DNA of 64,000 bases. Source: Lysobacter sp. M2-1 (GTDB lineage: Bacteria; Pseudomonadota; Gammaproteobacteria; Xanthomonadales; Xanthomonadaceae). Shown here piece after piece: positions 43,102-55,245 of this stretch. Every line of letters begins with the position of its first letter. Positions within the stretch are counted from its first letter, which is position 1. The position numbers and the translations under genes are program-made. The stretch covers positions 1 to 64,000 of the forward strand of contig NZ_JAKPBU010000002.1 in assembly GCF_022662495.1 (NCBI RefSeq), given 5' to 3'. The notes under the pieces were generated by a model, which was given only the letters and a program-made list of their open reading frames with translations, was not told the origin of the DNA and searched no databases.

Positions 43102-44253
43102 ATGAGCGAACCTGCCCAGATCCTGCTGAAGGCGAAAAAGTCCGTGGCGCTGTCCGGCACGGCGGCCGGCAATACGGCGTTGTGCACGGTGGGCCGCAGC
43201 GGCAACGACCTGCATTACCGCGGCTACGACATCCACGACCTGGCGACGCAGTCCACGTTCGAGGAAGTCGCCTACCTGCTGGTGCATGGCATCCTGCCCG
43301 GCGCCTCGCAACTGCAGGCCTACAAGGCCAAGCTCAAACGCCTGCGCGGCCTGCCGGCGATCGTGCAGGAAGCGCTGGAGCTGGTGCCGGCCAGCGCCCA
43401 CCCGATGGACGTGATGCGTACCGGTTGTTCGGTGCTGGGCACGGTGCTGCCCGAACGCGACGGTCATCCGGCGCCGGAAGCGCGCGACATCGCGGACCGA
43501 CTGATGGCCAGCTTCGGCTCGATGCTGCTGTACTGGTGGCATTTCACCCGCAACGGGCGGCGCATCGATGTGGAGACCGACGACGACACGATCGCTGCGC
43601 ACTTTCTGCATCTGCTGCACGGCGAGCCGCCCAGCGCGCTGCATGCCGACGCGATGGACAAATCGCTGATCCTGTATGCAGAGCACGAGTTCAATGCCTC
43701 GACGTTCGCCGCGCGGGTCATCGCCGGCACCGGCAGCGACATGTACAGCTGCATCACCGGCGCTATCGGCGCGCTGCGTGGGCCCAAGCACGGCGGTGCC
43801 AACGAGGTGGCGATGGAGATCATCAGCCGCTACGCGACGCCGGAAGCGGCCGAAGCCGACATCCGCGCGCGGATGGAGCGCAAGGAGATCATCATCGGCT
43901 TCGGTCACCCGGTGTACACCATCGGCGATCCGCGCAACCCGATCATCAAGCAGATCAGCCGCAAGCTCTGCGCCGAAGGTGGCAATCAGGTCCTGTTCGA
44001 CGTGTCCGAGCGCATCGAGAACCTGATGATGGATACCAAGAAGATGTTTCCCAACCTGGACTGGTACAGCGCATCGAGCTACTACATGATGGGCGTGCCG
44101 ACGCCGATGTTCACGCCGCTGTTCGTGATCGCGCGGACCAGCGGCTGGAGTGCGCACGTGATCGAGCAGCGCGAAGACGGCAAGATCATCCGGCCCAGCG
44201 CCAACTACACCGGACCCGAAGACCGCGCATACGTCCCGATCGGGCAGCGTTGA
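43102..44253 (+). CDS. prpC: 2-methylcitrate synthase
   Basis: It condenses propionyl-CoA with oxaloacetate. The 383-residue citrate-synthase-fold protein begins [20 protein letters not shown]. It has [12 protein letters not shown] and [18 protein letters not shown], typical of the methylcitrate branch (about 380 residues versus about 430 for citrate synthase). I chose the ATG at 43102 over a GTG 15 bp upstream. The small channel gene begins 10 bp downstream. Confidence 0.96.
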   Translation: MSEPAQILLKAKKSVALSGTAAGNTALCTVGRSGNDLHYRGYDIHDLATQSTFEEVAYLLVHGILPGASQLQAYKAKLKRLRGLPAIVQEALELVPASAHPMDVMRTGCSVLGTVLPERDGHPAPEARDIADRLMASFGSMLLYWWHFTRNGRRIDVETDDDTIAAHFLHLLHGEPPSALHADAMDKSLILYAEHEFNASTFAARVIAGTGSDMYSCITGAIGALRGPKHGGANEVAMEIISRYATPEAAEADIRARMERKEIIIGFGHPVYTIGDPRNPIIKQISRKLCAEGGNQVLFDVSERIENLMMDTKKMFPNLDWYSASSYYMMGVPTPMFTPLFVIARTSGWSAHVIEQREDGKIIRPSANYTGPEDRAYVPIGQR

Positions 44254-44263
44254 TGGCTCTGCG

Positions 44264-44746
44264 ATGGGCTGGCTGATCCCGACGGATTCCTTCGGCGTTT
44301 ACCTGCTGGCTGCGCTGACGGCCGGTGTGGCCAGCGCCGCGGCGGTGGTCGTGCATTACGAAGGCGTGCATTGGTTGGCGCGGCGCTACTCGCGCAGGAA
44401 GATCGACATCACCGGCGATCGCGGCACGATGCTGAAAATCATCTTTGCGCTGCTGGCCCTGCACGTCGTCGAGATCTGGTGCTTCGGCCTGGCGCTGTGG
44501 GGCTTGCTGCATGTACCCGGCGCCGGCTCGGTGGTCGGGGTGGGAGGTGTGGAGACCCTGTTCGACGCGTTCTATCTTTCCGCGACGACGTTCACCACTC
44601 TGGGTTTCGGCGATCTGACTCCGATGGGCGCGGTCCGCGTGCTGAGCGGGTGCGAGGCGCTGACCGGGCTGCTGCTGATCACCTGGTCGGCATCGTTTAC
44701 ATACCTGGAGATGGCGCGCCTGTGGAACGAACGGGACAGCGCCTAG
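44264..44746 (+). CDS. Small potassium-channel-like membrane protein
   Basis: A 160-residue protein with about three to four hydrophobic segments and a pore loop TTLGFGD (residues 111-117), which matches the K+-channel selectivity filter. It has no RCK/TrkA-N domain, cyclic-nucleotide domain or voltage sensor. It starts 10 bp after prpC and may be co-transcribed. Ion selectivity and gating are unknown. Confidence 0.8.
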   Translation: MGWLIPTDSFGVYLLAALTAGVASAAAVVVHYEGVHWLARRYSRRKIDITGDRGTMLKIIFALLALHVVEIWCFGLALWGLLHVPGAGSVVGVGGVETLFDAFYLSATTFTTLGFGDLTPMGAVRVLSGCEALTGLLLITWSASFTYLEMARLWNERDSA

Positions 44747-44813
44747 ACGACGCGCTCTGTCGCCGCGATAAGCGCGATCAACGCGACATCGCAGCCGACG
44801 CGCCAGGCTCGGT

Positions 44814-45272
44814 CTAGCTTTGCCGTGGCCTGAGCTTTTGCACCCGCAGGAAGGTGTGATCGCCGATGGTCGCCACCTGGTAGGCGTTGCGCCAGCTCGG
44901 GCTGGCAATGGAATGGGCCAGGAAGTGGCTCGCACCGGGCACGATCTCCTTGCGTTCGCCCGGCGGCAGCGCCCAGTTCTGCTCGGCCTCGAGCGCGACG
45001 GTGACGGCCTGCGCCCATGCCTCTGTGTTGCTCAGGCGGGTGCCGGGCGGGACCAGGGTCGGCGCGAACTGCTTGCGCGCGGTGACCACGTCGCACATCG
45101 AATCGCCCCACAGGCCGCTTTCCTCCCGGCGCAATGCCACTTCTGCTACGGCCTTCTGGCCGCGGACGGACTGATCCCGGGCCTCCAGGTACAGGGTGGC
45201 GCTGAGGCAGAGCGAGTCTGCGGTTTGCGGCGGCAGGACCGAGGCCAGCCACAGGATCCAGGCGAGTTTCAC
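44814..45272 (-). CDS. SleB-like cell-wall hydrolase, exported
   Basis: A 152-residue protein with an N-terminal hydrophobic segment (residues about 3-15) that could be a signal peptide. It matches the Hydrolase_2 (SleB/CwlJ) pattern: LYLEARDQSVRGQKAVAEVA with the candidate catalytic glutamate E30, CDVVTARKQFAP, GASHFLAH and IGDHTFLR. The family includes peptidoglycan lytic enzymes; here a role in wall turnover is inferred. It is opposite in strand to its prp neighbours. Confidence 0.8.
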   Translation of the reverse strand: MKLAWILWLASVLPPQTADSLCLSATLYLEARDQSVRGQKAVAEVALRREESGLWGDSMCDVVTARKQFAPTLVPPGTRLSNTEAWAQAVTVALEAEQNWALPPGERKEIVPGASHFLAHSIASPSWRNAYQVATIGDHTFLRVQKLRPRQS

Positions 45273-45548
45273 GTCTTGCTCCTTGCTCCGTTGCGGCGCA
45301 CGGGCGCCCGCGGTGATCCGGGGCGTCCTGCGTCATGGCGTGTTGGGGAGGGCGGCGGCTCTATGGCGCCTTTGCCCGGGCGCCGGGCATCCGATGGAGT
45401 GCGGACCGGCGTCGGTGGCCCGCAGGGTGGCGGGCCGGAAAGTGCGCGCACGGTAGCGTGGCGAAACCCAATCGAGGCTGAACGTCAAATCAAAAACATT
45501 TGATTCGATTGGAGTTTTTGTTCGGTTCTCGCTGTGCTGTACGTGCAG

Positions 45549-49165
<3,617 letters not shown>

Positions 49166-49320
49166 TCTGTCATGCTGCTGGTTCAGGGGGAACTGTTATG
49201 CTAGTGTTAACACGGGCTTCACATCCCTCAACCTAACCTGCGCCGGATGGCGTGTGGGTGGGGCCGTCCAAGTTTAACCACGCTTTACCGTTTTAATTAC
49301 CCTGATCTAAGGAGCTGAAA

Positions 49321-50433
49321 ATGAACAAGAAACTCCTCTGTGCTGCGCTGCTCGGCGGGCTGGGCGTCGCACAGGTTGCGTCGGCGCAGGAGTTCGACGA
49401 TCGCTGGTACATCACCGGTTCGGCCGGTATCAACATCCAGGACAGCGAACGCGACACCAAGAATCCGCCCTTCGGCGCCATCGGCTTCGGCAAGTTCTTC
49501 AATCCGAACTGGTCGTTCGATGTTGAACTCAACTACCAGAACGCCAAGCGCGAATCGAACGAAGACCTGAACTGGAGCCAGTACGGCATCTCGTTCGACA
49601 CCCGTTACCACTTCGTCACCGAAGGCCGCAGCTGGAATCCGTACCTGCTGGCCGGCCTCGGCTACCAGCGTGAAGAGATGGAGGGCGACAACTTCCCGAA
49701 TCCGGATTCTCCGTGGGAAGAGAAGGAAGGCGCCCCCGCGCTGAAGCTCGGTGTCGGCGTGCAGGGCGACGTGGGTCGCGTCGGTATCCGTACCGAACTG
49801 GCCTATCGTGCAGTCGGCCTGAATGACACCCGCGTCCAGCTCGAGCTCGACGATCCGCCGCCGGAGATGAACGATGGCGAAGACTGGTACGGCGACGTGC
49901 TGGCCTCGGTCGGCATCATCATCCCGCTGGGTCCGGAACCGGAAGCTCCGGTCGCCCCGGCCCCGGTCGCTCCGAACTGCGCCGACAGCGACAGCGACGG
50001 CGACGGCGTGAACGACTGCGACGACAAGTGCCCCGGTTCGCAGGCTGGCCAGACCATCGGTCCGGACGGCTGCCCGGTTCCGGTCTCGATCGACCTGAAG
50101 GGCGTGAACTTCGACTTCGACAAGTCGACCCTGCGTCCGGATGCGATCGCGATCCTCAACGAGGCGATCGAGATCCTGAAGCGCTACCCGGATCTGCGCG
50201 TCGAAGTGGCTGGCCACACCGACGAGTGCGGTACGGACGAGTACAACCAGGGTCTGTCGGAGCGTCGCGCACGCGCCGTGTACGACTACCTGACCAGCAA
50301 CGGCGTCGATGCTGGCCGTCTGACCGGTCCGAACGGCTACGGCGAGAGCCGTCCGCTGGAAGCCCTGGGTGACGAGTTCCCGGGCTGCAAGAGCGAGACC
50401 AACCGCCGCACCGAGCTGAACGTCCAGAACTAA
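49321..50433 (+). CDS. OmpA-family outer-membrane protein
   Basis: A 370-residue protein with a signal peptide (residues about 1-22, cleavage after VASAQ-like VASA), an N-terminal beta-barrel rich in alternating aromatics, and a Tsp3-like calcium-binding linker DSDSDGDGVNDCDDKCPGSQ. A C-terminal peptidoglycan-binding OmpA domain follows (FDFDKSTLRPDA; GHTDECGTDEYNQGLSERRA). It anchors the outer membrane to peptidoglycan. AAGGAG precedes the ATG, and a strong terminator follows. Confidence 0.95.
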   Translation: MNKKLLCAALLGGLGVAQVASAQEFDDRWYITGSAGINIQDSERDTKNPPFGAIGFGKFFNPNWSFDVELNYQNAKRESNEDLNWSQYGISFDTRYHFVTEGRSWNPYLLAGLGYQREEMEGDNFPNPDSPWEEKEGAPALKLGVGVQGDVGRVGIRTELAYRAVGLNDTRVQLELDDPPPEMNDGEDWYGDVLASVGIIIPLGPEPEAPVAPAPVAPNCADSDSDGDGVNDCDDKCPGSQAGQTIGPDGCPVPVSIDLKGVNFDFDKSTLRPDAIAILNEAIEILKRYPDLRVEVAGHTDECGTDEYNQGLSERRARAVYDYLTSNGVDAGRLTGPNGYGESRPLEALGDEFPGCKSETNRRTELNVQN

Positions 50434-50457
50434 CGGACGCGAGGTTCAAGCAAGACA

Positions 50458-50489
50458 CGAAGCCCGGCCTAGCGCCGGGCTTCGTTTTT
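50458..50489 (+). terminator. Intrinsic terminator after the OmpA-family gene
   Basis: CGAAGCCCGGC (50458-50468) and GCCGGGCTTCG (50474-50484) form an 11-bp stem with a 5-nt loop, followed by TTTTT. It is a strong intrinsic terminator. Confidence 0.95.
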
Positions 50490-50591
50490 CCGCCATGCAT
50501 CGTCTCTATGAAGCTGAAGCGCGAGGGCGCCGCAACTTGTCGAGCCCTTTCGCGATGCCTACACTCGCCGCAACCACGACAGGATCTGCGC

Positions 50592-51194
50592 ATGAACCGT
50601 TCGACCCTCGCCTTGTTGTTGCTCGCCGCGGCCGGCGGGGTCCAGGCGCAATCGATGAATTGCGCGACGGTGCCCAAGACCATGCCGCTACGGGCGTCGG
50701 TACTGGCGCCGGTTGCGTCGGAACTGGTATCGCCCTCCGAGCAGCTCGGGATCGCAGGTGGGGTCCTGGCGCGCGCCTACGACGAATCGCAGTCGGTCGA
50801 CCAGGTGTTGCTGCGGATGCGGATCGAAAGCTGCAAGAACGTGGCGGCGGTAATGCCTGCCCCGAGCGTGGTGGATCCGCTCGACCCGGCGGCGTACAAG
50901 CCCAAGACCGAGTTCGACAATACGCCGTGGCGGTTCAACATGACCCAGAACGGCAAGAGCATGACCGCCGACGAATTCAGTGCATGGATGAAGTCGCGTG
51001 GCGTGCGTGTGGCGCGCGGCGGCGGTGCGGCCGCGGCGCCCGCAGCTCTCCCTCCAGGCACCGCGCCGGGAGCGACTCAGCCGCCGGCACCGGTGCCGGA
51101 TGCGAATGCAGTGCCTGCCAACAGCCCGCCCGGCACCTTGCCGGCGCCGCCGCCCGCGACGCCTGCGCCGACCACGCCTCCGACCACGCCCTGA
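50592..51194 (+). CDS. Uncharacterised secreted protein with Pro/Ala-rich tail
   Basis: I do not recognise this protein. It is about 200 residues long, with a signal peptide (MNRSTLALLLLAAAGGVQAQ, likely cleavage after AQA), a small conserved-looking middle part containing two cysteines (SMNCATV and RIESCKNV) and NGKSMTADEFSAWMKSRGVR. A low-complexity Pro/Ala/Thr tail of about 50 residues follows. The ATG at 50592 was chosen because the upstream residues are not signal-like. It is transcribed in the same direction as, but after the terminator of, the OmpA-family gene. Confidence 0.7.
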   Translation: MNRSTLALLLLAAAGGVQAQSMNCATVPKTMPLRASVLAPVASELVSPSEQLGIAGGVLARAYDESQSVDQVLLRMRIESCKNVAAVMPAPSVVDPLDPAAYKPKTEFDNTPWRFNMTQNGKSMTADEFSAWMKSRGVRVARGGGAAAAPAALPPGTAPGATQPPAPVPDANAVPANSPPGTLPAPPPATPAPTTPPTTP

Positions 51195-51282
51195 TTCGGC
51201 GATGGTCGCTCTTGGATAGCCAGCGGCCCGGGAAACCGGGCCGTGGCGCTTCTGCGCCTGTTCATCGTTCGTCCTCTAGCTG

Positions 51283-52011
51283 ATGGGCGCGCCTTCGGTC
51301 CCACGGCATGGGCTCGCGCGGGTGTTGTCCAAGCGGGGTCTGTGTTCGCGTACCGAGGCCGCGCGCTGGATCGAGCAGGGACGCGTGTCGGTGGAGGGCC
51401 GTATCGTGCGCGATCCGGATACGCCGGTCGCCTTGTCGCAACAGCACATTGCAGTCGACGGCCGGCCGCTCGTCGCGGTCGAGCGCTGCTACGTGATGCT
51501 CAACAAGCCCAGGGGGCTGGTGGCGACGGTGAGCGACGAACGCGGCCGCGACACGATTTACCGATGCCTCGACGGTGCAGGTCTGCCCTGGGTCGCTCCG
51601 GTCGGTCGCCTGGACAAGGCCAGCGAGGGTCTGCTGCTGCTGAGCAACGATCCGCAATGGGCGGCGGGTATCACCGATCCGCAATACGGGCCGGGCAAGA
51701 CCTACCACGTGCAGGTCGACACAATTCCGGACGCGTCCCTGCTGGCGCGGCTGGTCAATGGCATCGAAGTGGAAGGCGAGTGGCTGCGTGCCACGTCGGC
51801 GACCCTGCTGCGCACCGGCGGGAAGAACTCGTGGCTGGAACTGGTGCTGCACGAAGGCCGCAACCGCCAGATCCGCAGGTTGCTCGCCGAATTCGATATC
51901 GGCGTACTGCGGCTGGTGCGGGTCGCCATCGGCGCGTTGTCGTTGGGTACCTTGCCCAAGGGGCAATGGCGCGTGCTGACGGCGGACGAAGTCGAGACGT
52001 TCCGCCGCTAG
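51283..52011 (+). CDS. RsuA/RluB-family rRNA pseudouridine synthase
   Basis: It isomerises uridine to pseudouridine in rRNA. The 242-residue protein has an N-terminal S4 RNA-binding domain (LARVLSKRGLCSRTEAARWI) and the catalytic motif GRLDKASEGLLLL with aspartate D111. The short length fits RsuA, RluB, RluE or RluF family members; I cannot say which rRNA site it modifies. It converges with kbl. Confidence 0.9.
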   Translation: MGAPSVPRHGLARVLSKRGLCSRTEAARWIEQGRVSVEGRIVRDPDTPVALSQQHIAVDGRPLVAVERCYVMLNKPRGLVATVSDERGRDTIYRCLDGAGLPWVAPVGRLDKASEGLLLLSNDPQWAAGITDPQYGPGKTYHVQVDTIPDASLLARLVNGIEVEGEWLRATSATLLRTGGKNSWLELVLHEGRNRQIRRLLAEFDIGVLRLVRVAIGALSLGTLPKGQWRVLTADEVETFRR

Positions 52012-52030
52012 GCGCGGAGCGCGCCGACGT

Positions 52031-53227
52031 TCAGATCACGCTGAGTTCGCGGCCGATCCTGGTAAACGCGGCGACCGCACGATCCAGGTGCTCACGGGTA
52101 TGCGCGGCGCTGATCTGGGTGCGAATCCGCGCCTGGCCCTGCGGCACCACCGGGAAGAAGAAGCCGATCGCGTAAATGCCTTCTTCCAGCAGCCGGGAAG
52201 CGAACTTCTGCGCCAGCGGCGCGTCGTAGAGCATCACCGGACTGATCGGGTGCGTGCCGGGCTTGATGTCGAAGCCCGCCGATCCCATCCGCTCCCGGAA
52301 GTAGGCCGTGTTTTGCGCCAACTGGTCGCGCAGGTCGCCGGCGGAGTCGAGCATCTCGAAGGCCTTGATGCCCGCGGCCACGACGTGCGGTGGCAGCGAG
52401 TTGGAGAACAGGTAAGGCCGCGAGCGCTGGCGCAGCAGTTCGATCACCTCACTCGATGCCGTGGTGAAGCCGCCCAGCGCGCCACCCATGGCCTTGCCAA
52501 GAGTGCCGGTAATGATGTCGATCCGGTCGAGCACGCCCTTCACTTCGGCCGAGCCGCGCCCGGTCGGGCCAAGGAAGCCAGTGGCGTGGCATTCGTCGAT
52601 ATGGACCAGCGCGTTGTACCTGCGGGCCAGGGCGGTGATTTCATCCAGCGGGGCGATGAAGCCGTCCATCGAAAACACGCCATCGGTGGAGATCAGCTTG
52701 GTGCGGGCGCCGGCGTCGTCGGCGGCCTGGAGCTGACGCTCCAGGTCGGCCATGTCGCAGTTGGCGTAACGGAAACGCTTGGCCTTGCACAGGCGCACGC
52801 CGTCGATGATCGAAGCGTGGTTCAGCGCATCGCTGATGACGGCGTCGTTCTCGTCGAGCAGGGGTTCGAACAGGCCGCCGTTGGCGTCGAAGCACGCCGC
52901 GTAAAGAATGGTGTCCTGCTTGCCGAAGAATCCGGCGATCGTGCTTTCCAGTTGCTTGTGCAGATCCTGGGTGCCGCAGATGAAGCGCACCGAGGCCATG
53001 CCGAAGCCGTGCGTGTCCAGCGCGTCCTTCGCCGCCGCGATGATGTCGGGGTGGTCGGCCAGCCCCAGATAGTTGTTGGCGCAGAAGTTCAGCACCGTGC
53101 GTCCATCGGCCAGCGTGATCTCGGCCGACTGCGGGCTGGTGATGATGCGCTCGGCCTTGAACAGCCCTGCGCTGCGGATCTGGTCGAGGGTGTCGGCGTA
53201 GCGTTGGGTTAGGGAAGCGGTCGGCAT
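52031..53227 (-). CDS. kbl: 2-amino-3-ketobutyrate CoA ligase (glycine C-acetyltransferase)
   Basis: It converts 2-amino-3-ketobutyrate and CoA to glycine and acetyl-CoA, the second step of threonine breakdown after Tdh. The 398-residue PLP enzyme has [20 protein letters not shown] and the PLP lysine in [15 protein letters not shown]. The tdh gene (54093-55130) is on the same strand but separated by a membrane-protein gene on the opposite strand. Confidence 0.97.
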   Translation of the reverse strand: MPTASLTQRYADTLDQIRSAGLFKAERIITSPQSAEITLADGRTVLNFCANNYLGLADHPDIIAAAKDALDTHGFGMASVRFICGTQDLHKQLESTIAGFFGKQDTILYAACFDANGGLFEPLLDENDAVISDALNHASIIDGVRLCKAKRFRYANCDMADLERQLQAADDAGARTKLISTDGVFSMDGFIAPLDEITALARRYNALVHIDECHATGFLGPTGRGSAEVKGVLDRIDIITGTLGKAMGGALGGFTTASSEVIELLRQRSRPYLFSNSLPPHVVAAGIKAFEMLDSAGDLRDQLAQNTAYFRERMGSAGFDIKPGTHPISPVMLYDAPLAQKFASRLLEEGIYAIGFFFPVVPQGQARIRTQISAAHTREHLDRAVAAFTRIGRELSVI

Positions 53228-53296
53228 GGCGGTCGGCAGGTGGTGGTATGACGCTGCGAGTGTAGCTGCGGCCGCATCGGACCGTTGCGCAAGCCT

Positions 53297-53354
53297 GTAG
53301 GAGCGGCTCCAACCTCGGGCAGGCGAAAAAGCTCGCGACTCACGTCGCTCCTAC
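53297..53354. repeat. GTAGGAGCG-type inverted repeat, copy 1
   Basis: The left end GTAGGAGCG (53297-53305) is inverted in CGCTCCTAC (53346-53354). The right 23 bp (53332-53354) are the exact reverse complement of the left arm of the copy at 62712-62781. It lies between the divergently transcribed kbl and the membrane-protein gene. It looks like a REP-type extragenic repeat. Confidence 0.75.
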
Positions 53355-53386
53355 GCGTGGTTGGCACTTGCCCTAACATCGCCCCC

Positions 53387-54064
53387 ATGGGTCCCGAGAG
53401 CTCGCCCCGCACCGGCTTTCCGCTGTGGCCGCTGGCGCTGCTGTGCGCGCTGCTGCCTTTCGTCGCGGCGCACCTGGGTTGGTGGATCTCGAGCGCGCAG
53501 GGGCTGGTTCCGGCCTGCAATCCTTACCTGGATGGCTGCGTTTCGATCAGCCGCGCCTCGCGCCATGGTCTGGGCAATTTGTTGTTCCGCATGCTGATGC
53601 TGCCGGCGGCGACGCTGCAGGCGCTGTGCTGGCTTACCGCCGCCCTCTGGATGCGGCGCCTCGGCGCGAACGGGTTGGCGCCGGCATGGCTGGGGGGCGT
53701 GGCCGCGCTCGCACTGGTGCTGTACGCGACCTTCCTTGGCAGTGAAGGCCGCACTTACGAGCTGCTGCGGCGCTATGGCGTCTACCTGTGGTTCGGAGGG
53801 ACGTACCTGGCGCTGCTCACGGTGCTGCGCGGGATGGCATCGCGGCGTCCGGCGCATGCCTACGTGCCGCTGCTGGTGGTGGCCTGGGGCTGCCTGGTGT
53901 TCGGGCTTGCCAGCGTGGTGGTGCGCTACGTCGTGTCCGCCGATGCGTTGCGCGATCGCCTGGAGAACCTGCTGGAATGGCATGTCGCGCTCTGGCTCAC
54001 GGCCATCTTCGCCGTGCTTGCCTGGAGCTGGTGGAAGGAACAGTTGCGATGGCGAATCGAATAG
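53387..54064 (+). CDS. Uncharacterised multi-pass membrane protein
   Basis: A 225-residue protein with about five hydrophobic segments. The first extracytoplasmic loop carries two cysteines in VPACNPYLDGCVSISRAS and is probably disulfide-linked. The ATG at 53387 (MGPESSPRTGF) was chosen; the upstream in-frame stretch lies in the repeat at 53297-53354. I do not recognise a functional family. It lies between kbl and tdh, on the opposite strand, and converges with tdh. Confidence 0.75.
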   Translation: MGPESSPRTGFPLWPLALLCALLPFVAAHLGWWISSAQGLVPACNPYLDGCVSISRASRHGLGNLLFRMLMLPAATLQALCWLTAALWMRRLGANGLAPAWLGGVAALALVLYATFLGSEGRTYELLRRYGVYLWFGGTYLALLTVLRGMASRRPAHAYVPLLVVAWGCLVFGLASVVVRYVVSADALRDRLENLLEWHVALWLTAIFAVLAWSWWKEQLRWRIE

Positions 54065-54092
54065 GCAACCGCCATGGCCGCTCTCACCACCT

Positions 54093-55130
54093 TCAATTCC
54101 AGCTGAGCACGACCTTGCCCGACTTGCCCGATTCCATCAGGTCGAATCCCTTCTGGAAATCGTCGATCGGCAGCTGGTGGCTGAGCACCTTGCCCAGCGG
54201 GAACCCGGAGAGCACCAGCTGGGTCATCTTGTACCAGGTCTCGTACATGCGCCGGCCGTAGATGCCATGGATGGTCAGGCCCTTGAAGATGATCCGGTCC
54301 CAGTCCACGCCGGCCCCCTTGGGCAGCAGGCCGAGCAGGGCGATCTTGCCGCCGTGGTACATGCAATCGAGCATGTCGTTGAACGCGTGCGGGTTGCCGC
54401 TCATTTCCAGGCCCACGTCGAAGCCTTCCATGTGCAGGTCGCTCATCACGTCCTTGAGCGATGTGTTCGACACATTGACCACGCGCGTCGCGCCCATGTC
54501 AGCGGCCAGCTTGAGCCGGTAGTCGTTGACGTCGGTGACCACCACGTTGCGCGCACCGATGTACTTGCAGATGCCGGCGGCCATGACCCCAATCGGGCCG
54601 GCGCCGGTGATCAGCACGTCTTCGCCGACCACGTCGAATTCCAGCGCGCAGTGCGCGGCGTTGCCATAGGGGTCGAAGAACGCGGCCAGCTCGCTCGGAA
54701 TCTGATCGGGGATCGGCCACAGATTGCTGGCCGGCATCACGATGTATTCGGCGAACGCGCCGTTGCGGTTCACGCCGATGCCCACGGTGTTCGGACACAG
54801 ATGCTGCTTGCCCGCGCGACAATTGCGGCAGTGGCCGCAGACGATATGCCCCTCGGCCGAGACGCGTTGCCCCAGTACATAACCGCCCACGCCCGGGCCG
54901 ATCTCCACGATCCGGCCGACGAACTCGTGTCCGATCACCAGGCCGGGCTTGATCGTGCGCTGGCTCCACTCGTCCCACAGATAGATGTGCAGGTCGGTGC
55001 CGCAGATCGCGGTTTTCTCGAGCTTGATGAGCACTTCATTGGGTCCCGGCGACGGGACCGGCACCTGCTCCAGCCAGATGCCCTTGGCCGCTTCGCGCTT
55101 GACCAGCGCCTTCATCATCTGAGCGGACAT
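54093..55130 (-). CDS. tdh: L-threonine 3-dehydrogenase
   Basis: It oxidises threonine to 2-amino-3-ketobutyrate with NAD. The 345-residue zinc-dependent dehydrogenase has the catalytic cysteine in [26 protein letters not shown], the structural-zinc cysteines [15 protein letters not shown], and the nucleotide motif [13 protein letters not shown]. It supplies the substrate for kbl. Confidence 0.97.
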   Translation of the reverse strand: MSAQMMKALVKREAAKGIWLEQVPVPSPGPNEVLIKLEKTAICGTDLHIYLWDEWSQRTIKPGLVIGHEFVGRIVEIGPGVGGYVLGQRVSAEGHIVCGHCRNCRAGKQHLCPNTVGIGVNRNGAFAEYIVMPASNLWPIPDQIPSELAAFFDPYGNAAHCALEFDVVGEDVLITGAGPIGVMAAGICKYIGARNVVVTDVNDYRLKLAADMGATRVVNVSNTSLKDVMSDLHMEGFDVGLEMSGNPHAFNDMLDCMYHGGKIALLGLLPKGAGVDWDRIIFKGLTIHGIYGRRMYETWYKMTQLVLSGFPLGKVLSHQLPIDDFQKGFDLMESGKSGKVVLSWN

Positions 55131-55245
55131 GCGCCCTCTGCGAGTGCTCGGAACGGGGGCGGATTATACGGCGCGGCCGCATCCGCAGCTGGCAGGACCC
55201 GGCCAGTCGCTAGAATCCGACGATCTTCAAGGGGAAACAAAGACC

